Positions 26,718 through 36,206 of a stretch of DNA of 64,000 nt are shown one piece after another. The position numbers were made by a program, and so were the translations under genes. The DNA lies in assembly GCF_026011795.1 (NCBI RefSeq), contig NZ_BRVS01000007.1:155907-219906 (forward strand), written 5' to 3'. Numbering within the stretch: position 1 is the first letter of the stretch; each line of letters starts with the position of its first letter. The notes under the pieces were generated by a model, which saw nothing but the letters and a program-made list of their open reading frames with translations, was not told the origin of the DNA and did not search any database. The stretch is from Arthrobacter mangrovi (GTDB lineage Bacteria; Actinomycetota; Actinomycetes; Actinomycetales; Micrococcaceae).

Positions 26718-26770
26718 CCCCGCCGGCAGCGGCAAGCTGCCCGTTCCACCGCCCTTCGGCGGAGGCGGGG
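26718..26770. terminator. Bidirectional hairpin between dtd and rarA
   Basis: CCCCGCC / GGCGGGG form an outer stem around an inner CCGCC-CTTC-GGCGG tetraloop hairpin (26749-26762). It is placed between two convergent genes and can serve both. Confidence 0.5.
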
Positions 26771-26795
26771 TCGGAGCGTCCCGGCCTGCGGCAGC

Positions 26796-28208
26796 CTATT
26801 TTCCGCGGATGATCTTGCGCAGGCGGTCCAGCCGCGCCGAGATCTCGCGTTCCGCCCCGTTGCCGTTCGGCTGGTAGTAGTCGCGGCCGACGAGGTCGTC
26901 CGGCGGATACTGCTGCCGCGCGATGGCGTGCGGCTCATCGTGCGAGTAGACGTACCCCTTGCCGTGGCCCAGCTGCTTGGCTCCGGGATAGTGGGAATCG
27001 CGCAGGTGCGTCGGGACCCCCTGGCCCCGGCCGGCCCGTACGTCCGCGACCGCCGCGTTGATGCCGTTGTAGGCAGCGTTGGATTTCGGCGCGGTGGCGA
27101 TGTGGACCACGGCCTCGGCGAGCACGAGCCGCCCCTCCGGCATCCCGATCAGCTGCACCGCCTGGGCCGCAGCCACGGCGGTCTGCAGCGCCGTCGGATC
27201 CGCCATGCCTACGTCCTCCGCCGCAGAGATGATGATCCGGCGCGCCACGAACCGGGGGTCCTCCCCCGCCTCCAGCATCCGCGCCAGATAGTGCAGGGAG
27301 GCATCGACGTCGGAGCCGCGCATGGATTTGATGAAGGCGCTGGTGACGTCGTAGTGCTGGTCGCCCGCCCGGTCGTAGCGGAGCGCGGCGCGGTCGACCG
27401 CCTGCTCGGCGTGCTCCAGCTCCACTAGGACCGGACCGGCGGTATCCGGCGAGCCGGCCTCGCTCCATGCGACGCCGGCGGCCGCCTCCAGCGCGGTCAG
27501 TCCGCGGCGGGCGTCCCCGGCGGCCAGGCGGACCAGATGCTCCAGAGCCTCGGGCGCCAGCTCCACGGTACCCGCCAGCCCGCGTTCGTCCTCGACCGCG
27601 CGCAGCAGCAGAGCCTCGATGTCCCCGGCGGTCAGCGGCTTCAGCGTCAGCAGCAGGGATCGCGAAAGCAACGGAGAAACCACCGAAAAGGACGGGTTCT
27701 CGGTGGTGGCGGCGATCAGGACCACCCAGCGGTTTTCCACCCCGGGCAGCAGCGCGTCCTGCTGGGCCTTGTTGAAGCGGTGGATCTCGTCCAGGAACAG
27801 CACCGTGGTGGTCGAGTGGAGGTCGCGGGCGGTCAGCGCGTCGTCCATGACGCGCCGGACGTCCTTGACGCCGGCCGTGATCGCCGAGAGCTCCACGAAC
27901 TTCCGTCCGGGGCCCCGGGCGATGACGTGGGCCAGCGTCGTCTTGCCTGTTCCGGGCGGTCCCCACAGCATGACGGATGACGGACCGGCGGGCCCCCCGG
28001 CGCTGCCCCCGGCAGCCAGCATCCGCAGCGGCGAACCCGGCTGCAGGAGATGCTGCTGGCCCACCACCTCGTCCAGGCTGCGCGGCCGCATCCGGACCGC
28101 CAGCGGACTCCGGGGCCGCCCGGATCCGGCACCACCGTCCGCGAAGTCGCCGGCACCGCCGTCGTACTCATCCTCATCGCCCGCGGCGGCACTGAACAAA
28201 TCACTCAC
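26796..28208 (-). CDS. rarA: Replication-associated recombination protein A (MgsA/RarA AAA+ ATPase)
   Basis: AAA+ ATPase acting at stalled forks. The 470 residues have Walker [18 protein letters not shown] (about 82-98), Walker [11 protein letters not shown], the sensor [10 protein letters not shown] and the C-terminal tetramerisation region with [16 protein letters not shown] and [14 protein letters not shown] 28208 lies directly against a GAGGG, so the start could be slightly off. It lies downstream of aspS but behind a strong hairpin. Confidence 0.93.
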   Translation of the reverse strand: MSDLFSAAAGDEDEYDGGAGDFADGGAGSGRPRSPLAVRMRPRSLDEVVGQQHLLQPGSPLRMLAAGGSAGGPAGPSSVMLWGPPGTGKTTLAHVIARGPGRKFVELSAITAGVKDVRRVMDDALTARDLHSTTTVLFLDEIHRFNKAQQDALLPGVENRWVVLIAATTENPSFSVVSPLLSRSLLLTLKPLTAGDIEALLLRAVEDERGLAGTVELAPEALEHLVRLAAGDARRGLTALEAAAGVAWSEAGSPDTAGPVLVELEHAEQAVDRAALRYDRAGDQHYDVTSAFIKSMRGSDVDASLHYLARMLEAGEDPRFVARRIIISAAEDVGMADPTALQTAVAAAQAVQLIGMPEGRLVLAEAVVHIATAPKSNAAYNGINAAVADVRAGRGQGVPTHLRDSHYPGAKQLGHGKGYVYSHDEPHAIARQQYPPDDLVGRDYYQPNGNGAEREISARLDRLRKIIRGK

Positions 28209-28279
28209 CCCTCAAGGCTATTACGTTGGCGCGCCTCCGCCGGGACGCTGCTCCACGCGGACGGCGCTCCGGGACGCTG

Positions 28280-28313
28280 AAAGGGAGGCAAGCCAATTGG
28301 CTTGCCTCCCTTT
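28280..28313 (-). terminator. Perfect palindromic terminator after aspS
   Basis: AAAGGGAGGCAAGCC / GGCTTGCCTCCCTTT, a perfect 15-pair stem around AATT, 28 bases after the aspS stop. It is symmetrical and could act on both strands. Confidence 0.8.
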
Positions 28314-28341
28314 CCTGTGCGTTCCGGTGCGCCGGGACGGC

Positions 28342-30168
28342 TTAGTTCGCTGCCTTGCCCTCCGCTGCCTTGCCTTCAGCAGTCTTGCCTTCAGCGGCCT
28401 TCGGCTCCTTGGGCTGCGGCTTGAAGTCCACGCCGGCTTCCTTGCGCTGCTGCGCCGTGATGGGCGCCGGTGCAGCGGTCAGCGGGTCGAAGCCGCCGCC
28501 GGTCTTCGGGAATGCGATCACTTCGCGGATGGATTCCTCGCCGGCGAGCAGCGCGACCACGCGGTCCCAGCCGAAGGCAATGCCGCCGTGCGGCGGTGCG
28601 CCGTACTTGAAGCCCTCGAGCAGGAAGCCGAACTTCGTCTGTGCCGACTCCTTGTCCAGCCCCATGACCTTGAAGACCCGCTCCTGAACATCCCGCTGGT
28701 GGATACGGATGGAGCCGCCGCCGATCTCGTTGCCGTTGCAGACGATGTCGTACGCGAAGGAGAGCGCGGACTCGGGATCCTTGTCGAAGCTGTCCATGAA
28801 CTCGGGCCTCGGCGACGTGAAGGCGTGGTGCACGGCGGTCCACTTGCCGCCGCCCACGGCCACGTCCCCGGAGGCCACCGCGGCCTCGGCCGGCTCGAAC
28901 ATAGGGGCGTCGACGACCCACAGGAACGACCAGTCGCCGTCCTTGATCAGGCCAGTGCGGTGTCCGATCTCCACACGTGCCGCGCCGAGCAGCGCACGCG
29001 ACGGCGCACGCTCGCCGGCGGCGAAGAAGACGCAGTCGCCGGGCTTCGCGCCAACGGTGCCGGCCAGGTTTTCGCGCTCGAAGTCGGTGAGGTTCTTGGC
29101 CACCGGGCCGGTCAGCTCGCCGGACTCCTGGACCAGCACGTACGCCAGCCCCTTCGCGCCGCGCTGCTTGGCCCACTCCTGCCAGGCATCCAGCGTCCGG
29201 CGCGCCTGCGATGCGCCGCCGGGCATCACGACGGCGCCGACGTACGGAGCCTGGAACACGCGGAAGGTGGTGTCCTTGAAGAATTCCGTCAGCTCGGTCA
29301 GCTCCAGGCCGAAGCGCAGGTCAGGCTTGTCCGTGCCGTACTTGTCCATCGCCTCGGCATAGGTCATCCGCCGGATCGGGGTGGGGATTTCGACGTCGAT
29401 CAGCCGCCACAGCGCCTGCACGATCCGCTCGCCCAGGCCGATGATGTCGTCCTGCTCCACGAAGCTGGCCTCGATGTCCAGCTGGGTGAATTCCGGCTGC
29501 CGGTCGGCACGGAAATCCTCGTCCCGGTAGCAGCGCGCGATCTGGTAGTACTTCTCGAAGCCGCCGACTTGCAGCAGCTGCTTGAAGAGCTGCGGCGACT
29601 GCGGCAGCGCGTACCAGGAGCCGGGGGCCAGGCGGGCCGGGACCAGGAAGTCGCGGGCGCCTTCCGGGGTGGAACGGGTCAGGGTCGGCGTCTCGATCTC
29701 GACGAAGCCGTCCTCGTGCAGCAGCTGCCGCGCGACGCGGTTGGCTTCGGAGCGCAGCCGCAGGGCCGCGGCGGGGCCGGGGCGGCGCAGGTCGAGGTAG
29801 CGGTGCTTCAGGCGGGCTTCCTCGCCCACCTCCACGTGCTCGTCGATCTGGAACGGCAGCGGCTCGGAGGAGCTGAGTACGACGACGTCCTCGGCGATCA
29901 CTTCGATCTCACCGGTGGCGAGGGCCGGGTTTTCGTTGCCCTCGGGGCGCTTCTCCACGGTGCCCTTGATCTGCAGCACGTATTCGTTGCGCAGGCCGTG
30001 GAAGACGTCCTCTTCCCGGACCACGACCTGGGCGACGCCGGAGGCATCGCGAAGGTCGAGGAATGCCACACCGCCGTGGTCGCGCCGCCGGGCCACCCAA
30101 CCGGCGAGGGTGACGGTCTGTCCGATGTGCTCGGCCCTCAACGAGCCGAGTTCATGTGTGCGCAGCAC
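28342..30168 (-). CDS. aspS: Aspartate-tRNA ligase
   Basis: Class IIb synthetase of 608 residues: OB anticodon domain ([19 protein letters not shown]), catalytic core ([40 protein letters not shown]), GAD insertion and final motif 3 [15 protein letters not shown]. No asparaginyl-tRNA synthetase is in the window, so whether it is discriminating cannot be told. The tail (about 590-608) is a lysine/alanine/glutamate repeat of AAEGK type not needed for the fold. Start GTG 30168 follows AAGGAA. Confidence 0.97.
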   Translation of the reverse strand: MLRTHELGSLRAEHIGQTVTLAGWVARRRDHGGVAFLDLRDASGVAQVVVREEDVFHGLRNEYVLQIKGTVEKRPEGNENPALATGEIEVIAEDVVVLSSSEPLPFQIDEHVEVGEEARLKHRYLDLRRPGPAAALRLRSEANRVARQLLHEDGFVEIETPTLTRSTPEGARDFLVPARLAPGSWYALPQSPQLFKQLLQVGGFEKYYQIARCYRDEDFRADRQPEFTQLDIEASFVEQDDIIGLGERIVQALWRLIDVEIPTPIRRMTYAEAMDKYGTDKPDLRFGLELTELTEFFKDTTFRVFQAPYVGAVVMPGGASQARRTLDAWQEWAKQRGAKGLAYVLVQESGELTGPVAKNLTDFERENLAGTVGAKPGDCVFFAAGERAPSRALLGAARVEIGHRTGLIKDGDWSFLWVVDAPMFEPAEAAVASGDVAVGGGKWTAVHHAFTSPRPEFMDSFDKDPESALSFAYDIVCNGNEIGGGSIRIHQRDVQERVFKVMGLDKESAQTKFGFLLEGFKYGAPPHGGIAFGWDRVVALLAGEESIREVIAFPKTGGGFDPLTAAPAPITAQQRKEAGVDFKPQPKEPKAAEGKTAEGKAAEGKAAN

Positions 30169-30230
30169 AGCATTCCTTTCAGTTGCCTCACTTCCTGGGC
30201 GGCTGCGGGACTCCGCGCCGGCGGCAAGTG

Positions 30231-30260
30231 ATTAGAGTAGTTCTCGAGATGAGTCGTGAA
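30231..30260 (-). promoter_or_regulatory. Possible aspS promoter
   Basis: TTCACG (30255-30260) and TCTAAT (30231-30236), read on the minus strand with 18 bases between, sit about 60 bases before the aspS start in the divergent gap shared with the permease gene. The -35 is imperfect. Confidence 0.3.
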
Positions 30261-30367
30261 CGAGTTTACCGTCGATCGGCCCGCTGTCCGGACAGCAGCC
30301 GGACCAGCCTCGGGGCAGCAGCACCGGCCGGGCACGATCCGGAAGTATCGATGGGCGGAAGAATCCT

Positions 30368-31621
30368 GTGAGCAGTGAATCGGCATTGGAACGCAGACTC
30401 GGCGGCTTCGACGCCACCACGGTGGGCGTGGGCTCCATGGTGGGCGCCGGCGTCTTCGTGGTCTTTTCCCCCGCCGCCGGCGCGGCCGGCAGCTGGCTGC
30501 TGCTGTCCCTGGCGGTCGCCGCCATCGTCGCCTACTGCAATGCCATGGCGTCCGCGCAGCTGGCCGCCATCCACCCCACCAGCGGCGGCACCTACATCTA
30601 CGGGCGCCGCCAGCTGGGCGAATGGCCCGGCTTCCTGGCCGGCTGGGGGTACATCACGGGCAAGACGTCCTCGTGCGCGGCCATGGCGCTGGCCTTCGGC
30701 CTCTACGCCTTTCCGGCCTATGCCACGGCGGCCGCGGTAGCCGCCGTCGTGCTCCTGACGGGAATCAACCTGATGGGCATCACGCGCACGGCCTGGATGA
30801 CGCGCTGGTTCGTCTCCATCGTGGTGGCGGTCCTGGTGTTCCTCGTGGTGGTCGCCTTCGATGCCGCGCCCATCGGAGGGACGACGGCGGCCGTCGAGAC
30901 GAGTCCCTACGGCGTGCTCCAGGCGGCGGGACTGTTCTTCTTCGCGTTCGCCGGCTATGCCCGGATCGCCACCATGGGCGAGGAGGTCCGGGACCCGGCC
31001 AAGCTGATCCCGCGCGCCATCATGGGCGCCCTCGCCTTCACCCTGGTGCTGTACGTCGCCCTGGGCCTGGCGCTGCTGGACTTCATGGGCGCGGGCCTGC
31101 TCGCCGCGACCCCGGCCCCGCTCCTGGCGGTGGGTGAAGCCGTCGGCGGCGGGGTCGGCACTGCCGCCGTCACTATTGCCGCCACGCTGGGCAGCCTCGG
31201 CGCCCTGCTGGCCCTGATCGCCGGCGTCAGCCGCACGATGTTCGCGATGGCGCGCGAGGGGGACCTGCCGCGGGGCCTGGCCACGGTCTGGCAGCGGTTC
31301 AAGGTTCCGTACCTCGCGGACCTGACCGTCGCCGTCGTCGTGATCTTCCTGCTCCTGACGCAGGACGTGCTCGCCGTGGTCGGCTTCTCCAGCTTCGGCG
31401 TGCTGATCTACTACGCCGTCACGAATGCCTCCGCCCTGACGCTCGAGAACCGGCCCTGGTACGCGCCGAAGGCGCTGAACATCCTCGGCCTGGCCGGCTG
31501 CCTGCTGCTGGCCTTCACGCTGCCGCTGGCCTCGGTATTGACGATGGCGGCCGTGCTCGCCGTGGGGCTGCTCGGACGGGCGGTGCTCAAGCCGGGCGGC
31601 CGTGCCCGGAACCACTCCTGA
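30368..31621 (+). CDS. APC-family amino acid permease
   Basis: A 417-residue, roughly 12-helix transporter. The N-terminus GGFDATTVGVGSMVGAGVFVVF contains the GxG(A)GxF unwound segment of helix 1 that binds the substrate backbone in APC transporters. SGGTYIYGRRQLGEWPGFLAGW follows helix 2, and FFFAFAGYARIATMGEEVRDP is the helix 6 region. The substrate is not predictable. GTG 30368 follows GGAAGA. The gene is alone, divergent from aspS and convergent with hisS; with the hisS stop 40 bases away there is little room for a terminator. Confidence 0.88.
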   Translation: MSSESALERRLGGFDATTVGVGSMVGAGVFVVFSPAAGAAGSWLLLSLAVAAIVAYCNAMASAQLAAIHPTSGGTYIYGRRQLGEWPGFLAGWGYITGKTSSCAAMALAFGLYAFPAYATAAAVAAVVLLTGINLMGITRTAWMTRWFVSIVVAVLVFLVVVAFDAAPIGGTTAAVETSPYGVLQAAGLFFFAFAGYARIATMGEEVRDPAKLIPRAIMGALAFTLVLYVALGLALLDFMGAGLLAATPAPLLAVGEAVGGGVGTAAVTIAATLGSLGALLALIAGVSRTMFAMAREGDLPRGLATVWQRFKVPYLADLTVAVVVIFLLLTQDVLAVVGFSSFGVLIYYAVTNASALTLENRPWYAPKALNILGLAGCLLLAFTLPLASVLTMAAVLAVGLLGRAVLKPGGRARNHS

Positions 31622-31660
31622 GCCCCGCCCGCAGAGCGGCCGGGGCCGGCCCCGCCGGCG

Positions 31661-33016
31661 TCAGTCCCGCGGGCCCGCGGCGACGATCTGCGGCTGCAGG
31701 TCCTCGGCCGGCGGCGTCCACAGCGCCGGGTCGGCAGGCACCTGCTCGCCGGAGCGGATGTCCTTGACCTCGTGGACCACTGCGCCGCCGTCGTCCGTGG
31801 TGAACCAGACGAACGGGATGCCGCGCCGGTCCGCGTACTTGATCTGCTTGCCGAACTTCTCCGCCTTGGCCGCCACTTCCACGCTGATGCCCCGGCTGCG
31901 CAGCTGGGCGGCGACGTCCTGGGCCTGCGACCAGCTGTCGTCATTGGCCAGGGTGACCAGCACCGCCGTCGGCACCTGGCGGGAGGCTGTGGCGAAGTCC
32001 TGGGCCAGGATCCGCATCACGAGGCGGGTGACACCGATGGACAGGCCGACGCCGGGGAATTTCCGGTTCCCCTTGGAGGCGAGGGCGTCGTAGCGGCCGC
32101 CGGAGCAGATGGAGCCAAGCTGCTCGTGGCCGACCAGGACGGTCTCGTAGACGGTGCCGGTGTAGTAGTCCAGGCCGCGGGCGATGCTCAGGTCCGCCAG
32201 CACCCGTCCGGGGGCCCGGCGCGATGCCTCGGCGATGACCTGCTCGAGCTCGTCCAGGCCGGTGTCCAGCAGTTCGTTGCTGACGCCCAGGGCGCGGACC
32301 TGCTCCACGAACGAGGTGTCCTCCGTCCGGATGGAGGCCAGCTTGAGGGCTGCCTCGGCCTGTTCCAAGGTGGCGCCCAGCTCCTCCTGCAGCAGGGCGG
32401 AGACCTTCTCGGGGCCGATCTTTTCCAGCTTGTCGATGCTGCGCAGCACACCGGCCGTGTCGTCGAGGCCGATCCCGCGGTAGAAGCCCTCGGCCAGCTT
32501 GCGGTTGTTGACCCGCAGCCGGAAATCCGGGATGGGCAGGGCACCCAGCGCTTCGACGATGACCAGCGCCAGTTCAACGTCGTAACGGAAAGGCAGCTCG
32601 CCGTCGCCGACGACATCGATGTCCGCCTGGGTGAACTCGCGGGCACGGCCCTCCTGCGGCCGCTCCCCGCGCCACACCTTCTGGATCTGGTAGCGGCGGA
32701 AGGGGAAGGCCAGGTGGCCGGCGTTTTCCACCACGTAGCGCGCGAACGGCACGGTCAGGTCGAAGTGCAGCGCGAGCTTGTCCTGGTCCGGGGCACCCGG
32801 ATCTTCATCGGCCTGCAGCCGATGCAGCCCGTAGACCTCCTTGTCGATCTCGCCTTTGCGCAGCAGCTGGCCGATGGTCTCCACAGCCCGGGTTTCAATG
32901 GACGAGAAACCGTGCAGCTCGAAGGTGCGCCGCAGGCTGTCCAGCACATGCAGCTCCACGAGCCTCTCCTGCGGAAGCCATTCCGGAAAACCTGACAGGG
33001 AGGCTTTGCGTGCCAT
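31661..33016 (-). CDS. hisS: Histidine-tRNA ligase
   Basis: Class IIa synthetase, 451 residues. Motif 1 region is FSSIETRAVETIGQLL, motif 2 is RYQIQKVWRGERPQEGRAREFTQAD (key residues R-G-E-R-P-Q and E-F-x-Q), the HisA motif is ARGLDYYTGTVYE, and motif 3 is GVGLSIGVTRLVM. The C-terminal anticodon domain is complete. ATG 33016 follows AGGAGA. It is divergent from the cyclophilin gene, as often seen in actinobacteria. Confidence 0.96.
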   Translation of the reverse strand: MARKASLSGFPEWLPQERLVELHVLDSLRRTFELHGFSSIETRAVETIGQLLRKGEIDKEVYGLHRLQADEDPGAPDQDKLALHFDLTVPFARYVVENAGHLAFPFRRYQIQKVWRGERPQEGRAREFTQADIDVVGDGELPFRYDVELALVIVEALGALPIPDFRLRVNNRKLAEGFYRGIGLDDTAGVLRSIDKLEKIGPEKVSALLQEELGATLEQAEAALKLASIRTEDTSFVEQVRALGVSNELLDTGLDELEQVIAEASRRAPGRVLADLSIARGLDYYTGTVYETVLVGHEQLGSICSGGRYDALASKGNRKFPGVGLSIGVTRLVMRILAQDFATASRQVPTAVLVTLANDDSWSQAQDVAAQLRSRGISVEVAAKAEKFGKQIKYADRRGIPFVWFTTDDGGAVVHEVKDIRSGEQVPADPALWTPPAEDLQPQIVAAGPRD

Positions 33017-33173
33017 GCGTGGATATCTCCTGGTTGCTCGTGGGAAGGCCGCCGACGCGCCATGGTTGGTCGGCCGTGCCGTTCGATGAATGCCTAAACT
33101 GGCTGCCGGACTATTTTACGGCACCGGCGCGCGGCCCCGACCAGGCCGAGCGCACGCCGGGAGGAGGAGCACG

Positions 33174-33968
33174 GTGGCTGCCAGACGCGAGAACCGCGAC
33201 ATGAGGCGCAGGGTCGCCCGGATGGAGGCCAAGCGCGCCCTGCGGCAGGACCAGCTGCGGCGGCGCAAGCGGGACAACGTCATCGGCGCGTCCGCCATCG
33301 CGGTGGCCGTGGTTGCCGGCGTCCTGGTCCAGCTGACCGTGTTCAACAGCAACCCGACGCCTTCCGAGGTTGAAAAGGTGCGCAGCGGCATCGAAGAGAG
33401 CATCCCCTCGGGCCAGGCCTCCCCGCGGGCGACGAACGCAGCCCACATCCCCTCCCCCGACCTCGCCGGCGGGCGGGTGCTCTCCGGCACGCTCTCCACG
33501 AACCAGGGCGACATCACCGTGGAGCTGGACGGCAAGGCGGCCCCGCAGGCGGTCTCCGTCTTCAAGTCCCTGGCCGATGACGGGTTCTTCAAGGGCAAGA
33601 ACTGCCACCGGCTGACCACGGCCCCGAGCATGGGGGTGCTGCAGTGCGGCTCGGTCGACGGCAAGGGCGGCGGGGATCCCGAATTCCAGTGGGGGCCGGT
33701 GGAGAATTCCCCGGCGGACGGCTCGTACCCGGCCGGCACCATCGCCGTCGCGCGCGGACAAAGCCCCTTCAGCAACGGGACGCAGTTCTTTATTGCCTAC
33801 AAGGACAGCACTATCCCGCAGGATACCGGCGGCTACACCATTATGGGTAAGGTATCCGGAGGGCTCGACGTAGTCCGAAGGATCGCAGAAGGTGGTGTCA
33901 CGGAAACCGGCAGTCAGGACGGAACGCCTAAGATGGCCGTAACGATCGACGCATTGACCTTGGATTGA
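33174..33968 (+). CDS. Membrane-anchored cyclophilin-type peptidyl-prolyl isomerase
   Basis: 264 residues: a basic, arginine-rich cytoplasmic N-terminus (1-40), one membrane helix (VIGASAIAVAVVAGVLVQLTVF, about 42-63, shown in part as AIAVAVVAGVLVQL), a linker, and an extracytoplasmic cyclophilin domain (about 105-260). The domain keeps the active-site arginine in CHRLTT, the glutamine in VLQCGS and the NGTQFFIAYKD loop. GTG 33174 follows GGAGGAGGAG. There is no lipobox cysteine, so it is anchored by the helix. It probably folds secreted proteins. Confidence 0.9.
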   Translation: MAARRENRDMRRRVARMEAKRALRQDQLRRRKRDNVIGASAIAVAVVAGVLVQLTVFNSNPTPSEVEKVRSGIEESIPSGQASPRATNAAHIPSPDLAGGRVLSGTLSTNQGDITVELDGKAAPQAVSVFKSLADDGFFKGKNCHRLTTAPSMGVLQCGSVDGKGGGDPEFQWGPVENSPADGSYPAGTIAVARGQSPFSNGTQFFIAYKDSTIPQDTGGYTIMGKVSGGLDVVRRIAEGGVTETGSQDGTPKMAVTIDALTLD

Positions 33969-34030
33969 CCCTGCGAAGTACCGGTGCGGCCGTGCGGGCC
34001 CACCACCGAACCAATGAAAGAGTTTTAGCG

Positions 34031-35470
34031 GTGACAGATAGTCAGAAATCCGACGACACGGCCCGGACCCCCGCAACCGAAGCCGAGGGCCGCCCGACGC
34101 CGGGCAGCATCAAGCCTTCGATGATGGCCCGGCCGACCCCTTCCGCGCTGGCCACGAAGTCCGCGCCGTCCGGCTCGCCCGCACCCGTTGCGCCGGCTCC
34201 AGCCGTCCACTCCACTCCCCTCTCCGAGGCCGCGAAATGGGGCCGCGTTGCCGAGGACGGCCATGTGTTCCTCATCCTCGACGGCGAGGAGCACCCGGTA
34301 GGACAGTATCCGGACGCATCGGCCGAGGAAGCGCTGGCGTACTTCGTGCGCAAGTACGACGACGTAGCGGCGCAGACCGCGCTGTTGGAGCAGCGCGTGG
34401 AGGCAAAGGCTCCGTCGACGGACATGCACAAGACCCTCGAACACCTGCGGGCCCAGGTGGCCGAGCGGCACATGGTCGGCGATGTACCCGCCCTGGAAGC
34501 CCGCCTGAACAGCCTGGATGAAGCCATCACCGGCCTGCAGCGCGCGGAGAAGGAGGCCCACGAGGCCCAGCGCTCCGCTGAGCTGGCCGCCCGGGAGGCC
34601 ATCGTGGCCGAGGCCGAAGCCATCGCGGCCAAGGACCCGGCGTCGGTGCAGTGGAAGACCAGCAGCGCCCGAATGAACGAGCTCTTCGAGAACTGGAAGG
34701 CCGCGCAGAAGAACGGGGTCCGCCTGGGCCGCTCCACCGAAGACTCGCTCTGGAAGCGGTTCCGCTCCGCCCGCACGGTCTTCGACCGGCACCGCCGCGC
34801 CTACTTCAGCCAGCTGGACAGCGACAACGCCGCGGCCAAGGCTGCGAAGGAAGACCTCATTGCCCAGGCAGAGGCGCTCTCCGACTCCACCGACTGGGGT
34901 GCAACGGCCGGCGAATACCGGCGGCTGATGGACCAGTGGAAGGCTTCGAAGCGCGCAAGCCGCAAGGACGACGACGCCCTGTGGGCCCGCTTCCGGGCGG
35001 CGCAGGACAAGTTCTTCGCCGCGCGCCAGGAGGCCAACCAGGCCATCGACAAGGAGTACGAGGGCAACCTCGCCGCGAAGGAAGCGCTGGTCGCGGAGGC
35101 ACAGGCCCTGCTGCCCATCGAGGACCTCGCCGCGGCGCGCAAGGGGCTTCAGTCCATCCGCGACCGCTGGGAGGAAATCGGCAAGGTTCCGCGCGGCGAC
35201 ATGCACCGTATCGAGGGCGGCCTGCGCAAGGTCGAGGACGCGCTCAAGGCGGCAGAGGACGAGCAGTGGCGGCGGAGCAATCCGGAGACCAAGGCCCGGA
35301 CCAACAGCGCCCTGAGCCAGCTTGAATCGGCGATCGCCGGCCTGGAGGAAGACCTGGCCAAGGCGGAAGCTGACGGGAACCAGCGGAAGATCGAGGAGGC
35401 TCGGGAAGCGCTGGATGCGCGCAAGCAGTGGCTTGACACGCTGCAGAAGTCGGCCCAGGACTTCTCCTAA
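34031..35470 (+). CDS. DUF349 coiled-coil protein
   Basis: A 479-residue cytoplasmic protein: a proline/serine/threonine-rich start (1-60), a small domain with WGRVAEDGHVFLILDGEEHPVGQYPDA, shown here by its ends WGRVAEDG and EEHPVGQYP, then several DUF349 helical repeats. The repeats carry the pattern W-K-x-A-x-[KR]-x-x-R-x-x-[ED]-x-x-L-W-x-R-F-R near residues 225, 320 and 395. GTG 34031 follows GAAAGAG; the earlier in-frame start inside the cyclophilin end is not preferred. The function is unknown. DUF349 proteins are linked to RelA neighbourhoods, and relA is close by on the other strand. Confidence 0.8.
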   Translation: MTDSQKSDDTARTPATEAEGRPTPGSIKPSMMARPTPSALATKSAPSGSPAPVAPAPAVHSTPLSEAAKWGRVAEDGHVFLILDGEEHPVGQYPDASAEEALAYFVRKYDDVAAQTALLEQRVEAKAPSTDMHKTLEHLRAQVAERHMVGDVPALEARLNSLDEAITGLQRAEKEAHEAQRSAELAAREAIVAEAEAIAAKDPASVQWKTSSARMNELFENWKAAQKNGVRLGRSTEDSLWKRFRSARTVFDRHRRAYFSQLDSDNAAAKAAKEDLIAQAEALSDSTDWGATAGEYRRLMDQWKASKRASRKDDDALWARFRAAQDKFFAARQEANQAIDKEYEGNLAAKEALVAEAQALLPIEDLAAARKGLQSIRDRWEEIGKVPRGDMHRIEGGLRKVEDALKAAEDEQWRRSNPETKARTNSALSQLESAIAGLEEDLAKAEADGNQRKIEEAREALDARKQWLDTLQKSAQDFS

Positions 35471-35491
35471 CGCACCGCACCTACACACGCC

Positions 35492-35534
35492 CAGGGGGCG
35501 GAACCTGATGTCCACACATCGGTTCCGCCCCCTG
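35492..35534 (+). terminator. Perfect hairpin terminator after the DUF349 gene
   Basis: CAGGGGGCGGAACC / GGTTCCGCCCCCTG, a perfect 14-pair stem with a 15-base loop, starts 22 bases past the stop. A short run (CAGTTT) follows. Confidence 0.75.
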
Positions 35535-35567
35535 ATCAGTTTCCGCCCGGTTTGGCAGACTTACCGT

Positions 35568-36206
35568 ATGCCTTCTTCACGGTTGTCGCCTGCAGCTTCC
35601 CCGGCCAGTGCCGCCGGACCTCCACCGGGCCCGCGGCTCCTGCTGCCGGGGAGCCCCTTCAGCGGCAACGAACTCCGCGCGATGGAACTGGACGGCCTCC
35701 TGGTCAATGTCCTCGAGACCGGCTATATCGGCTCGACGGAGCCCATTACCCCTGCCCACCGCGCCCTGGCGGCGGCGGCCGTGCTGCCGGCGGGGTTCCG
35801 GAGGAAGGTCGTGCTGGGCCGGCTGACGGCGGCGTGGGTCTACGGCTGCGCGCCTCCGGAGCCCAAAGTGACCGTCCTGCTGGACCACCGGTACCGCGCC
35901 ACGTCGCAGGGACGCTGCCGTGCCGTGCGCATCCACGAGGTGGCGCTGGGGCCCGCTGACACCGTTGGCATGGCCGGGGTGCCGCTCACGTCCCCGCTCC
36001 GCACGGCCCTGGACATAGCCGTGCATGCGCCGGACGAGGATGCAGTTCCCGCCCTGCTGGCGCTGTCCTCGGTGCCCACGCTGAAGTGCCCGCTGGGCTA
36101 CATCCGCCAGACCCTGCAGCTGCGTCCGCGCATGCCGGGAAAGGCGAAGGCGCTGGAACGGGTCAACAGCGCACTGGCGCAGCGCGGAGCCGAGGAACCG
36201 CCCTAG
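35568..36206 (+). CDS. AbiEi-like (type IV antitoxin-like) protein without a partner
   Basis: A 212-residue protein resembling the C-terminal part of AbiEi-family proteins: a helical stretch ([14 protein letters not shown]), a strand-rich block ([26 protein letters not shown]) and the typical [20 protein letters not shown]. The usual N-terminal winged helix is weak or lost, and no AbiEii nucleotidyltransferase or DUF559 nuclease domain is present. ATG 35568 is chosen because an earlier ATG at 35508 lies inside the terminator hairpin; no clear ribosome site precedes it. It converges on relA with a four-base overlap. The family call is moderate. Confidence 0.6.
   Translation: MPSSRLSPAASPASAAGPPPGPRLLLPGSPFSGNELRAMELDGLLVNVLETGYIGSTEPITPAHRALAAAAVLPAGFRRKVVLGRLTAAWVYGCAPPEPKVTVLLDHRYRATSQGRCRAVRIHEVALGPADTVGMAGVPLTSPLRTALDIAVHAPDEDAVPALLALSSVPTLKCPLGYIRQTLQLRPRMPGKAKALERVNSALAQRGAEEPP

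Noticed and set aside
35508..35567. Earlier ATG start for the AbiEi-like gene at 35508
   Set aside because: It lies within the loop of a perfect 14-pair terminator hairpin and adds no family-like sequence.
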